A stretch of DNA of 64,000 nucleotides. It comes from Cryptomeria japonica. Its lineage: Eukaryota > Streptophyta > Pinopsida > Cupressales > Cupressaceae. A program made the position numbers and the translations under genes. Positions 1 through 11,480 of this stretch are shown here, in pieces (positions within the stretch are counted from its first letter, which is position 1; the number at the start of each line of letters is the position of its first letter). Where the stretch lies: NCBI RefSeq assembly GCF_030272615.1, contig NC_081415.1, positions 627,419,240 through 627,483,239 of the forward strand. The letters run 5' to 3'. Under the pieces are notes generated by a model. It had not been told where the DNA came from, did no database searches, and saw only the letters and a list, made by a program, of their open reading frames with translations.

Positions 1-1072
1 ACCAATAATGTTAGGGATCACCCGGTTAAGGGATGGCTATAATACCCGGTTAGGGTTACCTTGTTAGAGGATTTCAAGAACTCAATAGATAAAGGATCTC
101 CAAAGCTATATAGCTTCTCAGAACTCATTAACCTCGAGTTACCCTATTAAGGGATTTGAATCAAGCCGGTTAAGACTACCCTATTAAGGGATTTTGCATC
201 AAGCCCAGTTAAGGCTACCCTGTTAAGGGGTTTCACAACTATTGAAGTGGTTAAAGATCAACAGAAATTAAAACAATCTGGTAACAACACTCAATGCTAA
301 TGCAGATCCATTTTGGCTCCTCTTCTCCTTCTGCACATTCACTTTGCAGGTATCTCTTCTCTCCTTTGGTCTGGCAAGAATCACATATCACTTCCCTTGG
401 ATACACACTCACAACTTTTTCCAACAACCTTAGAAAGAAACACAACATCGACCTTATAGGAAACAGACAGGTCAATAGCAAAAACCCAAAACCCTAAACC
501 TGTTAGGTTAAGCAATTCAAGTGGTTCAATCCTGACCATTGAATCATACTGCATTAAATGCAACAATCTTGAATCGATCTCAAGACATTCTCCATCATCC
601 ATTATCCACCGATTTCATGGTGGCTGATAACCCATCACACATTATCACCGTTTGACAAACTTCACACATTCCCGAGGTAGATAGAGATAGTCTTCTTCAT
701 GCAAGATCCTTCACGTGCACAGAGCTTACGTGGCAACATGATCTATTCTCCATTATACTGCTAACTCATCACACAAAGATCACCGATTGAGTCACACAGG
801 CTTGAGATACTCCAACTAGAAATCCTAAAGTGGAAACTACCTACCAACCAATAGTCACACAATGCTTCCATGTGCCAGTTCCCATAACTACATACCGGTT
901 CATCTTGAACAATTATGTCGCTTCACTTTGGCATATATACTGATTCATACATATGTCGGTTCCTCTCTCTTCTCACCTATCACATGTGCCGGTTCACATC
1001 ATGTCACATATTGACATCAATGACAACATACAATATCATTATGTCTTCATACCGGTTCACATAATGCCAACA
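1..1072 (-). repeat. Copia LTR A (3' LTR of element I, cut by window edge)
   Basis: Aligns with LTR B from about 5994 onward, so roughly the first 515 bp are outside the window. It ends in CA at 1072, directly before the pyrimidine-rich complement of the polypurine tract. It contains only one copy (967-1007) of a 41-bp unit that is duplicated in LTRs B and C. No gene is seen; short reading frames inside it are not supported. Confidence 0.88.
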
Positions 1073-1315
1073 ATCTCCCCCTTTGGAATTGATGGCAATA
1101 TACAAAGATATCTTCTCCACTTCACATCTTCTCCCCCATTTTCTGCAGATATCTTTTCCGCTTCACTCCTTCTCCCCCTTTGACAACAATGCCAAAGTGG
1201 AGGCACAAGCATCTCTATTCCATTATGCTTCTCCCCCTGAGGAGTAGCATCCTTCAACACATTAATCAACAAAAAATTGACTATGCAATACCTAACTGAT
1301 GTGGAACAAATACTT
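1073..1315 (-). promoter_or_regulatory. Polypurine tract and 3' untranslated region of copia I
   Basis: Positions 1073-1086 read on the minus strand as a purine tract (AAAGGGGGAGAT) immediately upstream of the 3' LTR, the expected plus-strand priming site. Three further C-rich/T-rich tracts (near 1130, 1170 and 1230) repeat the same pattern within 160 bp. The equivalent region of element II is 7123-7365. Such repeated tracts are known from some plant copia lineages; here their use as primers is inferred. Confidence 0.8.
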
Positions 1316-2713
1316 TTAGTTCACCTCTTGAAGGGGCAGTACCCCCAATTCACCTCTTAAATGCACAAATGTAGTCTTTAGGAGAGGCTTGGTGAATATG
1401 TCTGCTAACTGCTCCTTACTGGAAACATGTTCCAGTGCAATCTCCTTATTCTGAACCTTTTCCCTCAAGAAATGATACTTAAGCTCAAAATGTTTGGTTC
1501 TAGAATGTAAAACCGGATTCTTTGAAATATTGATAGCACTTGTGTTATCACATAATATACTTACCGGTTCAGATACAGGGATCTTGAAGCCTTTCAGTAC
1601 ATGCTTCATCCAAATTGTCTGAGTGCAGCTCATGAAAGCTGCAACATACTCTGCTTCCACTGTAGATTGAGAGATACAACTTTTCTTTTTACTCATCCAT
1701 GAGACCAATCTACCACCAAGAAAGAATGCACCACCGGTTGTAATTTTCTAGTCATCCACATTACCTGCCTAATCAGCATCTGTGAACACCTTCAGATTGA
1801 AATCATTGTTGTATGGGTACCACAATCCATAGTCAACTGTTCCCTTCAGATAACTAAGAATCTGCTTAACTGAAATCAAGTGGGATTCTCTTGGACTTTT
1901 CTGAAACCTTGCAATAATGCCAACCGCATGTGCAATATCCAGTCTTCTATGCACTACATAATGCAACTTACCAATCATTGATCGGTATTCCTTCGCATCA
2001 ACCAGTGCGCAATCATCTTCTTTTGTCAATTTGCAACCGGTCACCATCGGTGTAACAATCGGTTTTCTATCTTCCATGCCAAAGGTCTTCAACACCTCTT
2101 TGACATATTTGGGCTGAGTGATAAAGATTCCATCTTTCATCTACTGGATCTGCAGTCCAATGAAGAACTTAATCTCCCCTATGAGTGACATCTCAAACTC
2201 TTTCATCATCTCATCAACAAACTCATGACTCATCTTGTCATCTCCACCAAAGATAATGTCATCAACAAAAACCTCATAGATCAGGATCTGATCTCCTTCA
2301 GACTTCAAGTAGATATTGCTATCTTCACTTGTTCTCTCAAATCCAATCTTCATAAGATGGGATTGTAGGCACTCATACCATGCCCTAGGTGCTTGCTTTA
2401 GATCATATAAGGCTTTATGTAGCCTGCACACCATATCACTGTCTTCAGATAGGGAAGACCCATCTGGTTGCTCTATATATACCTCCTCTTCAAGTATACC
2501 ATTTAGGAATGCAGATTTTACATCCATTTGATATACTTTGAACCCTTTAAAAGCCACATATACAAGAAGCATACGAACTCCTTCCAATCTGGCTACAGGA
2601 GCAAAGGTTTCCCCATAGTCTTCTCCTTCTTCTTGAGCATATCCTTTGCATACCAATCTGGCTTTATTCCTAATCACTTTGCCATCCTCATTTAGCTTGT
2701 TTCTGAACACTCA
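1316..2713 (-). pseudogene. Copia I reverse transcriptase and RNase H, broken
   Basis: Reverse transcriptase (2710-2141 and onward) shows [12 protein letters not shown] with a catalytic Asp and the VFVDDI active-site box. RNase H (1708-1316) shows EAEYVA, CDNTSAI and the TKHFELKYHF segment typical of copia elements. All pieces lie in one frame, separated only by stops: TGA at 2711 replacing the Trp of the KWVF motif, TAG at 2141, and two stops near 1750-1770, one replacing the Trp after the FTDAD motif. The enzyme would copy element RNA into DNA in virus-like particles. The copy is dead, but the family is clear. Confidence 0.9.
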
Positions 2714-2926
2714 TTTGGTGCCAATGACATTTTTATGCTCTGGTCTTGGTACCAAGGACCATGTACCATTTTTCTCTATCTGGTCAAGTTCCTCTTCCAT
2801 TGCCTTGATCCAGTCTTCATCTTTATGAGCCTCTTTGAATGATTTAGGCTCAAATTCAAAGATCATACATGAGTTTTCTCTGATCTTTCTTCTTGTAAGG
2901 ATTCCTACATCCTTATCTCCTATGAT

Positions 2927-4198
2927 CTACTTAGGATCATGATTCAGCTTGACATACCGAGGAATGGTCTTAACTGGTTCTTCTTGCTTTTCCTCTTCAT
3001 CCTCATCTTCATCAGTATCAACATTCACTGGTTCAGGAACAATATTACTGGTACTTGGTTGACTAACAACCAGTTCCCAGAAGGTTGCAACATGTTCATT
3101 TACAGCTTGCTCACTGCCGGTTTCCTCAGTTTTCTCAAAGGATTCATCAACTCTTACATTGATACTTTCCATAATTCTCTGAGTCCTATTGTTGTAACAC
3201 TTGAAAGCTTTACTCTTGCTGGAATATGCTAGAAATATTCCCTCATCACATTTAGCTTTAAATTTGCCCTGATATTCACTCCTCTTGATGTAACATTTTC
3301 TACCAAATACCCTAAAGTAGCTAACCACAGGTGTCTTACCGGTCCAATACTCATAAGGAGTTTTGTCCTTACCTTTCTTGATGAGTACTCGATTCATAGT
3401 TTAGACTACAGTGCTCACCGCTTCTCTCCAAAAGGTGTGAACTACCTTTCCTTGAATCAACATGGTTCTAGCTGCTTCAACCACAGTCTAATTATTCCTC
3501 TCTGCCAGGCCATTCTGTTGTGGAGTCCAGGGGGCAGACAACTGTCTCTTGATGCCAAATTCTTCACAGTACTTGTTGAATTCACTGGAAGTGAATTCCC
3601 CTCCTTGATCAATTCTAAGACACTTGATCCTTTTACCGCTTTCCTTCTCCACTAATGCTCTAAAAGCTTTGAATTTCACAAAACCTTCAAACTTGTCTTT
3701 CAAGAATGTGGCCCACATCATTCTTGAGTAGTCATCAATGAGAATCATAAAGTACCTATCACCCTGCACACTTCTAGTTTTCATAGGACCACACAAATCA
3801 GTATGCACAAGATCAAGCAAGTTGTCAATAGTGAAAGATTTACCTTTAAAGGTTGAGGAAGACATTTTCCCCAATTGACACTCTCTGCACAAGGTATTAT
3901 TCGAGTTTCTTAGCACCGGCAACCCTCTAACTGCCTTGATCTTGCTAGCCTTCACAATGTTATCAAAGTTTACATGACAGAGTCTCCTATGCCATATCCA
4001 GCTATCATCAAGCTTAGCCATAAGACATGTACTTATATTAGCATTCAGATGAAATAGGTTACCTTTGGTCTGCATGCCAGTGGCCACCAATTTACCATCT
4101 TTTCCTTTGATTCTGCAAACTCCATTCTTGAATTCCAGAGTGAGGCCACTATCATTTAGCTGGGCAACACTTAGAAGGTTGTGTCTGAGACCATCAAC
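2927..4198 (-). pseudogene. Copia I GAG-pre-integrase and integrase, broken
   Basis: The zinc-binding N-terminus is visible (HRRLCHVN ... CRECQLGK, about 4010-3870), then the integrase core with the DDE residues in HTDLCGP, RIDQGGEF and GLAERNN, then the C-terminal copia module (about 3397-2927). Stops at 3488 (TAG, Gln in copy II) and 3398 break the frame; the frame itself is kept. The normal role is insertion of element cDNA into the host chromosome. The acidic stretch near 2990-3020 (DTDEDEDEEEK) is the usual linker toward reverse transcriptase. Confidence 0.9.
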
Positions 4199-5409
4199 CT
4201 AGTACACATTGTCAGCACTGCTCTTTCCATTCAGAGAGATGGACCCTCTGCCTTTGACCATGCATGGTGCATCATTGCCAAAGCAAACCACATCACCATC
4301 ATACTCCTCCAAGGATAGAAACTTGCTCCGGTCACAAGTCATATGGTGAGAATAGCCACTGTCAATGATCCACTCATTGGAATTATCAAACCGGGAGACA
4401 AGAGCCTTCTTGTTTGCCACATCTTCCTTTACAACAACAAACACAATGTCTTCATTCTCTTCATCTTCTAATTCCTCATCTATGACACCTTCATCAACTG
4501 CTACAAAATAGTTTCTCCGGTTTCCTCCTTTGAATTTCCTGAACCTTTCCGGTTTGTCCTCATTATCGCCATTAGGATAGTTTATAGCAATATGTCCTAT
4601 CCGGTTACAAGAAAAACATTTCAAAGGTAGCTTACCTTTGTATTTACAGGTTCCTTTAGGAAGCTTCCTAGCAAGGAGAACTTCAAATGCCATCAGAATC
4701 TCCTCATCATTCATTTCTTTGCTCTGACTAGGTTCCCCACTAGTGCTAGCCTCTTTTCCTTTTCTGGATGGTATAGCAAAGCGTTTAAATGTTGATTCAG
4801 TCTTTTGAACACTGCCATCAAAACCATTTAGTTCATAGGTTGTTAACTTAGCTATGATGGAGTCCAAGGATACTTTAGACTTATCTATTGATCTTAGCTC
4901 TTGAAAAGCAGCAACCCTTATTGCATAGACCAGCAATAGGGATCTTAGGACTTTACTTACCATAGTGGAATCTTTTATTTTACAACCTGCACTCTTGATT
5001 TCTCCAACAATCCTTTTGATTCTTATTCCATACTGTTGTATTGTCTCACCTTCAACCATCCGCATATCTTCAAACTTCCCTCTCAGGCTTTCTTCCTTAG
5101 CCTGTTTTACATGTTCATCACCACCATATATATTTTCAAGAGCATCCCATACCTCTTTGGGATTTGCCTTGTCCTGAACATCAATAAACTCAATGTCAGA
5201 TAGACTACTGATGAGGGCTTCCATGACTTGCCCATTTTCTTGTATCTCTCTCTCTTTTGGTCATTGGTGAGAGTACCGGTAGGGACAACATATACATTCT
5301 CAACATAACTCCAATGTTGAACACCCATGCTTCTGATGAATATCTTAATCTTGTCTTTCCATATACCAAAATTTTCCCTGTTAAACTTTGGACCTTCCCT
5401 CTTCATCAT
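4199..5409 (-). pseudogene. Copia I gag and aspartic protease, frameshifted
   Basis: Gag of the UBN2 type starts at 5409 (MMKREGPKFNREN). The frame is lost near 5245, where this copy has one extra CT in a TCTC run compared with copy II at about 12900. The capsid region continues in the new frame (5224 onward). The zinc knuckle at 4577-4618 reads CFSCNRIGHIAINY, its last Cys changed to Tyr. The protease motif WIIDSGYSHHMT lies at 4337-4372 with Asp-Ser-Gly at 4355-4363. The frame ends at a TAG at 4199 that is also present in copy II. Confidence 0.9.
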
Positions 5410-5464
5410 TTGACTAGGATCTTTACCTCAAGCGGTTAAGCTTACAACACAGAGGACCTGGAGT

Positions 5465-5476
5465 GCTCTGATACCA
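5465..5476 (-). promoter_or_regulatory. Primer binding site of copia I (initiator Met tRNA type)
   Basis: The minus strand reads TGGTATCAGAGC, the standard plant copia PBS complementary to the 3' end of initiator tRNA-Met. It lies 2 bp from the TG that begins LTR B at 5479, which fixes both orientation and LTR boundary. Confidence 0.93.
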
Positions 5477-6000
5477 ATTGATAACTCAATGATGAACCAC
5501 TAGTACCAAACCGGTACTAAGGAGGGGGGGTGAATCAGTACAAACACAAATACAGTTCAAAACTGGTTTGATAGCAAATACTCCAAATGACTGGCAAACA
5601 GGGATACTGGTTAAAACAGAGTGCAACCAGCAACGCCCAGAATAGCTCAAACAATCATAAACCGGTCGCTCACTAAGCTTTCCTCTTAGCTCAATACTAT
5701 AGTACCATTACACTCTCATGCACGAATAGGTAAACTCACATCAGATCTTCATAATAGTTAGTTCAATATGTTTTATAGATAGCCATAAAACATAGAACCA
5801 TCATATGCAGGTAATAACAAAGCATCACAAGATAAAAGCATTACACAGGACACACATATTTTTCACGTGGAAACCCAATTGGGAAAAACCACGGTGGGGA
5901 TGAATACCCACAAGTTGCTTTTTGAACTCTTTAGAAGTCCGCTCTGTTTGGAGCCTTGTCTGGTTAAAGACATTACAATAGGTTCTACTAGGAACCGATC

Positions 6001-6245
6001 CTGTTAGGGATCACCCGATTAACTGATGGCTATAATACCCGGTTAAGGGTTATACCCAGTTAGGGTTACCTTGTTAGAGGATTTCAAGAGCTCAATAGCT
6101 AAAGGATCTCCAGAGCTCTATAACTTCTCAGAACTCATTAACCTCGAGTTACCCTATTAAGGGATTTGAATCAAGCTGGTTAAGACTACCCTGTTAAGGG
6201 ATTTTGCATCAAGCCCAGTTAAGGCTACCCTGTTAAGGGTTTTCA
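6001..6245. repeat. Degenerate ACCCTGTTAAGGG repeats in the copia LTR
   Basis: At least five imperfect copies of a unit like CGGTTAAGGCTACCCTGTTAAGGG occur here, and again at about 1-235 (LTR A) and 13660-13880 (LTR C). The core CCCTGTTAAGGG is partly self-complementary. The position in all three LTRs shows it is an original part of this LTR family. Confidence 0.7.
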
Positions 6246-6975
6246 CAACTGTTGAAGTGGTTAAAGATCAACAGGAATTACAATGATCTGGTAACAGCAC
6301 TCAATGCTAATGTAGATCCATTTTGTCTCCTCTTCTCCTTCTGCACATTCACTTTGTAGGTATCTCTTCTCTCCTTTGGTCTGGCAAGAATCACGTATCA
6401 CTTCCCTTGGATACACACTCACAACTTTTGCCAACAACCTTAGAAAGAAACACAATATCGACCTTATAGGAAACAGATAGGTCGATAGCAAAAACCTTAA
6501 ACCCTAAATCTGTTAGGTTAAGCAATTCAAGCAGTTTAATCCTGACCGTTGAATCATATGCGTTAAATGCAACAATCTTGAATCGATCTCAAGATATTCT
6601 CCATCGTCCATTATCCACCGATTTCATGGCGGCTGATAACCCATCACGCGTTATCACCATTTGACAAACTTCATACATTCCTGGTGTAGATAGAGATAGT
6701 CTTCTTCATGCAAGATCCTTCACGCGCACAAAGCTTACGTGGCAGCACGATTTGTTCTCCATTATACTGCTAACTCATCACATAAAGATCATCGGTTGAG
6801 TCACACAGGCTTGAGATACTCCAATCAAAAATCCTGAAGTGGAAACAACCTACCAACTGGTAGTCACACAATGCTTCCGTGTGTCAGTTCCCATAACTAC
6901 ATGTCGGTTCATCTTCAACAAATATGCCACTTCACTTTGGCATATATACCGGTTCATACATATGCCAGTTCCTCT

Positions 6976-7057
6976 CTCTTCTCACCTATCACATGTGCCT
7001 ATTCACATCATGTAACCTCTTCTCACCTATCACATGTGCCAGTTCACATCATGTCAC
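6976..7057. repeat. 41-bp tandem duplication in LTR B
   Basis: Units 6976-7016 and 7017-7057 both start CTCTTCTCACCTATCACATG. The same pair is found in LTR C (14609-14649, 14650-14690), while LTR A has one unit (967-1007). Confidence 0.88.
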
Positions 7058-7122
7058 ATATTGACATCAATGACAACATACAATATCATTATGTCTTCAT
7101 ACCGGTTCACATAATGCCAACA

Positions 7123-7365
7123 ATCTCCCCCTTTGGCATTGATGGCAATATACAAAGATATCTTCTCCGCTTCACATCTTCTCCCCCATTTTCTGCAGAT
7201 ATCTTTTCTGCTTCACTCCTTCTCCCCCTTTGACAACAATTCCAAAGTGGAGGCACAGGCATCTTTGTTCCATTATGCTTCTCCCCTTGAGGAGTAGCAT
7301 CCTTCAACACATCAATCAGAAAAAATTTGACTATGCAATACCCGATTGATGTGGAACAAATACTT
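7123..7365 (-). promoter_or_regulatory. Polypurine tract and 3' untranslated region of copia II
   Basis: Same arrangement as 1073-1315: the purine tract at 7123-7136 (minus strand) is next to LTR B, and three more pyrimidine-rich blocks follow before the RNase H stop codon at 7366. Confidence 0.8.
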
Positions 7366-8847
7366 TTAGTTCACCTCCTGAAGGGGCAGTACCCCCAATT
7401 CACCTCTTAAATGCACAAATGTAGTCTTTGGGAGAGGCTTGGTGAATATTTTTGCTAACTGCTCCTTACTGGAAACATGTTGCAGTGCAATCTCCTTATT
7501 CTGAACCTTTTCCCTCAAGAAATGATACTTAAGCTCAAAATGTTTGGTTCTAGAATGTAAAACCAGATTCTTTAAAATATTGATAGCACTTGTGTTATCA
7601 CAGAATATACTTACAAGTTCAAATACAGGGATCTTGAAGCCTTCCAGTACATGCTTCATCCAAATTGTCTGAGTACTCATTAAAGCTGCAACATACTCTG
7701 CTTCCATTGTAGATTGAGAGATACAACTTTTCTTTTTACTCATCAATGAGACCAGTCTACAACCGAGAAAGAATGCACCACTAGTTGTGCTTTTTTGGTC
7801 ATCCACATTACCTGCCCAATCAGCATCTGTGAACACTTTCAGATTGAAATTATTGTTGTATGGGTACCACAATCCATAGTCAACTGTTCCCTTCAAATAC
7901 CTAAGAATCCGCTTGACTGCAATCAAGTGGGATTCTCTTGGACTTTTCTAGAACCTTGCAGTAATGCCAACTGCATGTGTAATATCCGGTCTTCTATGCA
8001 ATACATAATGCAACTTACCAATCATTGATCGGTATTCCTTCTCATCAACTAGTGCGCAATCATCTTCTTTTGTCAATTTGCAACCGGTCACCATTGGTGT
8101 ACCAACCGGTTTGCTATCTTCCATGCCAAAGGTCTTCAACACCTCTTTGACATATTTGGACTGAGTGATAAAGATTCCATCTTTCATCTGCTAGATCTGT
8201 AGTCCAATGAAGAACTTAATCTCCCCTATGAGTGACATCTCAAACTCTTTCATCATCTCATCAGCAAACTCATGACTCATCTTGTCATCTCCATCCAAGA
8301 TAATGTCATCAACAAAAACCTCACAGATCAGGATCTGATCTCCCTCAGACTTCAAGTAGATATTGCTATCTTTACTTGTTCTCTCAAATCCAATCTTCAC
8401 AAGATGGGAATGTAGGCGCTCATACCATGCCCTAGGTTCTTCCTTTAGACCATATAAGGTTTTATGTATCCTGCACACTATATCACTGTCTTCAGATAGG
8501 GAAAACCCATCTGGTTGCTCTATATATACCTCCTCTTCAAGTATACCATTTAGGAATGCAGATTTTACATCCATTTGATATACTTTGAACCCTTTAAAAG
8601 TTGCATATGCAAGAAGCATACGAACTCCTTCCAATCTAGCTACAGGAGCAAAGGTTTCTCCATAGTCTTCTCCTTCTTCTTGAGCATATCCTTTGCACAC
8701 CAATCTGGCTTTATTCCTAATCACTGTGCCATCCTCATTCAGCATGTTTCTGAACACCCATTTGGTGCCAATGACATTTTTATGCTCTGGTCTTGGTACC
8801 AAGGACCATGTACCATTTTTCTCTATCTGGTCAAGTTCCTCTTCCAT
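7366..8847 (-). pseudogene. Copia II reverse transcriptase and RNase H, with in-frame stops
   Basis: Reverse transcriptase (8847-8191) is uninterrupted for 218 codons, with [18 protein letters not shown] and VFVDDI. It is followed after a TAG at 8191 by the thumb/connection (8187-7948), and after a TAG at 7948 by RNase H (7926-7366: FTDADWAG, EAEYVA, CDNTSAI). All fragments keep one frame. Compared with copy I, the stops are at different Gln or Trp codons, so each copy decayed on its own after they separated. Confidence 0.92.
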
Positions 8848-8856
8848 TGCCTTGAT

Positions 8857-9875
8857 CTAGTCTTCATCTTTATGAGCCTCTTTGAATGATTTAGGCTCAA
8901 ATTCATAGATCATACATGAGTTTTCTTTGATCTTTTTTCTTGTAAGGATTCCTGCATCCTTATCTCCTATGATATGCTTAGGATCATGATTCAGCTTGAC
9001 ATACCGAGGAATGGTCTTAACTGGTTCTTCTTGCTTTTCCTCTTCATCCTCATCTTCATCAGTATCAGCATTCACCGGTTCAGGAACAATGTTACTAGTA
9101 CTTGGTTGACTAACAACCGGTTCCCAGAAGGTTGCAACTAGTTCATTTATAGCTTGCTCACTGCCGGTTTCCTCAGTATTCTCAGAGGATTCATCAACTC
9201 TTATATTGATACTTTCCATAATTCTCTGAGTCCTATTGTTGTAACACTTGAAAGCTTTTCTCTTGGTGGAATACCCTAGAAATATTCCGTCATCACATTT
9301 AGCTTCAAATTTGCCCTGATGCTCATCCCTCTTGATGTAACATTTGCTACCAAATACCCTAAAGTAGCTAACCACAGGTGTCTTACCAGTCCAATACTCA
9401 TAAGGAGTTTTGTCCTTACCTTTCTTGATGAGTACTCAGTTCATAGTGTAGACTGCAGTGCTCACCGCTTCTCTCCAAAAGGTGTGAGCTACCTTTCCTT
9501 GAATCAACATCGTTCTAGCTGCTTCAACCATAGTCTGGTTATTCCTCTCTACTAGGCCATTCTGCTGTGGAGTCCGGGGGGCAGCCAGCTGTCTCTTGAT
9601 GCCAAATTCTTCACAGTACTTGTTGAATTCACCGGAAGTGAATTCCCCTCCTTGATCAGTTCTAAGACACTTGATCCTTTTACCACTTTCCTTCCCCACT
9701 AATGCTCTGAAAGCTTTGAATTTCACAAAACCTTCAGACTTGTCTTTCAAAAATGTGACCCACATCATTCTTGAGCAGTCATCAATGAGAATCATAAAGT
9801 ACCTATCACCCTGCACACTTCTAGTTTTCATAGGACCACACAAATAAGTATGCACAAGATCAAGCAAGTTGTCAG
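8857..9875 (-). pseudogene. Copia II integrase core and C-terminus
   Basis: The core begins at the S1 insertion (9875) with LLDLVHTYLCGP. The first catalytic Asp (HTD in copy I) is Tyr here. The second Asp (RTDQGGEF) and Glu (GLVERNN) remain. Stops at 9436 and 8857 break an otherwise single frame, and the second is a Trp codon in copy I. The solo LTR S1 separates this part from its zinc-binding N-terminus at 11481-11850. Confidence 0.9.
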
Positions 9876-10330
9876 TGTACGTTAGGAAATAGGAAATCAT
9901 CACAAAACAAGATAAACATACTAGCTCAATCACAAATGCATTCATTGCAATGAATCTATCCTAAGACACATTCAATAGAGACATGAAAACAAAGCATACA
10001 AAACTTGAAAATTATGCAAACCGAATGACGATTTTAATGCTCCTTCCATGCGGCTCCATTGTTCTTCTTTCCTCTCCAAATAGTTGTGGATCTCACCTAC
10101 AAGTGCACACACAATTGAAAGCAAGTAGACGGGATTTTGATCAAGAGTACTAGAAGCTTAGATTCGATAGCCTGATTATCAATTACCAATTAGCCTTGAT
10201 TGATGAAGATCATCCAATTTATAGAAGAATTGGAGAGATGAACAAATTAGCATGATAGTGATTCGAATGGAAATTCAAATCAAGAATAGCAAAATTATGA
10301 CATGTTTATGACAAATTGCTATGCAAGGAT

Positions 10331-10402
10331 TTATGACAATTTATGACAAATTTCTATGTCAAGGATTTATGACAATTTATGACAAATTTCTATGTCAAGA
10401 AT
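10331..10402. repeat. 36-bp tandem repeat in S1
   Basis: Two near-exact units (10331-10366, 10367-10402) of TTATGACAATTTATGACAAA plus 16 bp. Partial units lie on both sides (about 10300-10330 and 10415-10445). Confidence 0.8.
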
Positions 10403-10914
10403 TGATTGATTGTCAATTATGACAAATTATGACAAATTTCTATGTCATTTCCATGAATTTAGGAGAAAAATAGGAGGAAATTGAAATTAGGAATTAAGAA
10501 ATTAGAAAATTAGAAAAAGAGGAATTAAGAAATTAGGAAATGAGGAAATTGATGAAAATTAGAAATTAGGTAAATTAATTAATAATTTGTCATTTATTGA
10601 TTAATTCACAAAGAGGAATAATTAGCCAATTAAATGAACATTTAATTGCAATGAGAAGACTTAGGATAAATAAATAATTTATTAATCCTAAAGGAGGAAA
10701 TGACAAACAAGGTTAAATGATTAAATCACGAAACCCTAGAAGGTGAATTAGCAATGCGAGGATGACAATTAGGTCTTGATTGAAGATAATTAATGTCGAT
10801 CATGATTTTGATTTAACAAAGGACCAATGTGATAAATGCTCTCATTGATAAATGCGCCAATTGACGAGGAACAATGACAAATTGATCCAAATTGACATAA
10901 TTGAGACAGACAAT

Positions 10915-11225
10915 GATCGATAGCGAAATGATCGCAAAATGACAAAATTGACAAGAGGACAAGGATTGATGACAAAATAGATTGCAAGATGACAAGATTG
11001 AAAATGACCATGATCGATGACAAATCGATCGCAAAATGACAAGATCGAACATGACAACAACCGATGACAAATCGATCGCAAAATGACAAGATTGAAAATG
11101 ATAAAGATTGATGACAAATCGATAAGAGGACAAAACCCTAATTAGGATTGACGATGTCCAAAATGATAAGATTAATAAGAGGACAAAAACCCTAATTAGG
11201 ATTGACGATGTCCAAAATGATAACA
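10915..11225. repeat. 47-bp and 53-bp tandem repeats in S1
   Basis: Units of 47 bp with the core GACAAATCGATCGCAAAATG are clearest at 11001-11047 and 11048-11094, with decayed units before and after. A different unit of about 53 bp (AACCCTAATTAGGATTGACG) is duplicated at about 11133-11225. Confidence 0.78.
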
Positions 11226-11480
11226 AATTAGCACGCACATTGATGCGATAGGATAAAATCGATCAAAATCATGATTGGATAGTGTTGGCGACAAGACCAA
11301 ATTTGAATGCGAGACAGAATGAAGAATGTAGAAGAATGACTCGATGCTCGCAAATGATAAAAACCAAGTGCATGACATAGGAGAAATGTTAATGCGACGC
11401 AAAAACCTAAAATGAGGCAATGCACAAATGTTAAAGTATGACCTCGCAAGCGTTGACCATTTTTAGGTGTCTACAGTCAA

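Larger units (their letters stand above)
5479..7122 (-). repeat. Copia LTR B, shared by elements I and II
   Basis: 1644 bp, begins TG and ends CA. Its left edge abuts the PBS of element I and its right edge abuts the polypurine tract of element II. A conserved stem (CCCAATTGGG, within 5864-5900) and a run of G followed by TGAATCAGTAC near 5520 are seen in LTR C too. A 41-bp direct repeat occupies 6976-7057. The region 6001-6245 holds degenerate copies of ACCCTGTTAAGGG. Confidence 0.92.
9871..11480. mobile_element. Solo LTR S1 inserted in copia II integrase, with target duplication
   Basis: The inserted 1600 bp (9876-11475) begins TGTACG and ends GTCTACA. It is flanked by GTCAG (9871-9875) and GTCAA (11476-11480), a 5-bp target duplication with one change. 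Copy I has uninterrupted sequence at the same place near 3820. No PBS, polypurine tract or coding domain is seen, so a solo LTR is the simplest reading. Inside are two tandem repeat tracts. Many short frames on the minus strand (10790-11450) are by-products of these repeats. Confidence 0.85.

Noticed and set aside
871-1183. Plus-strand frames in copia LTRs at 953-1183, 6871-7233 and 14504-14779
   Set aside because: They lie in LTR sequence opposite to the element; the repeated occurrence reflects LTR copies, not a gene family.
10790-11449. Several overlapping minus-strand frames of 70-140 codons
   Set aside because: They lie in tandem repeats inside solo LTR S1, differ only by frame and have no domain.
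9871-11480. Hypothesis that S1 is an intron or captured gene in the copia integrase
   Set aside because: TG...CA ends, a 5-bp target duplication and absence from copia I fit an LTR insertion; no splice-site logic or coding content supports the alternative.
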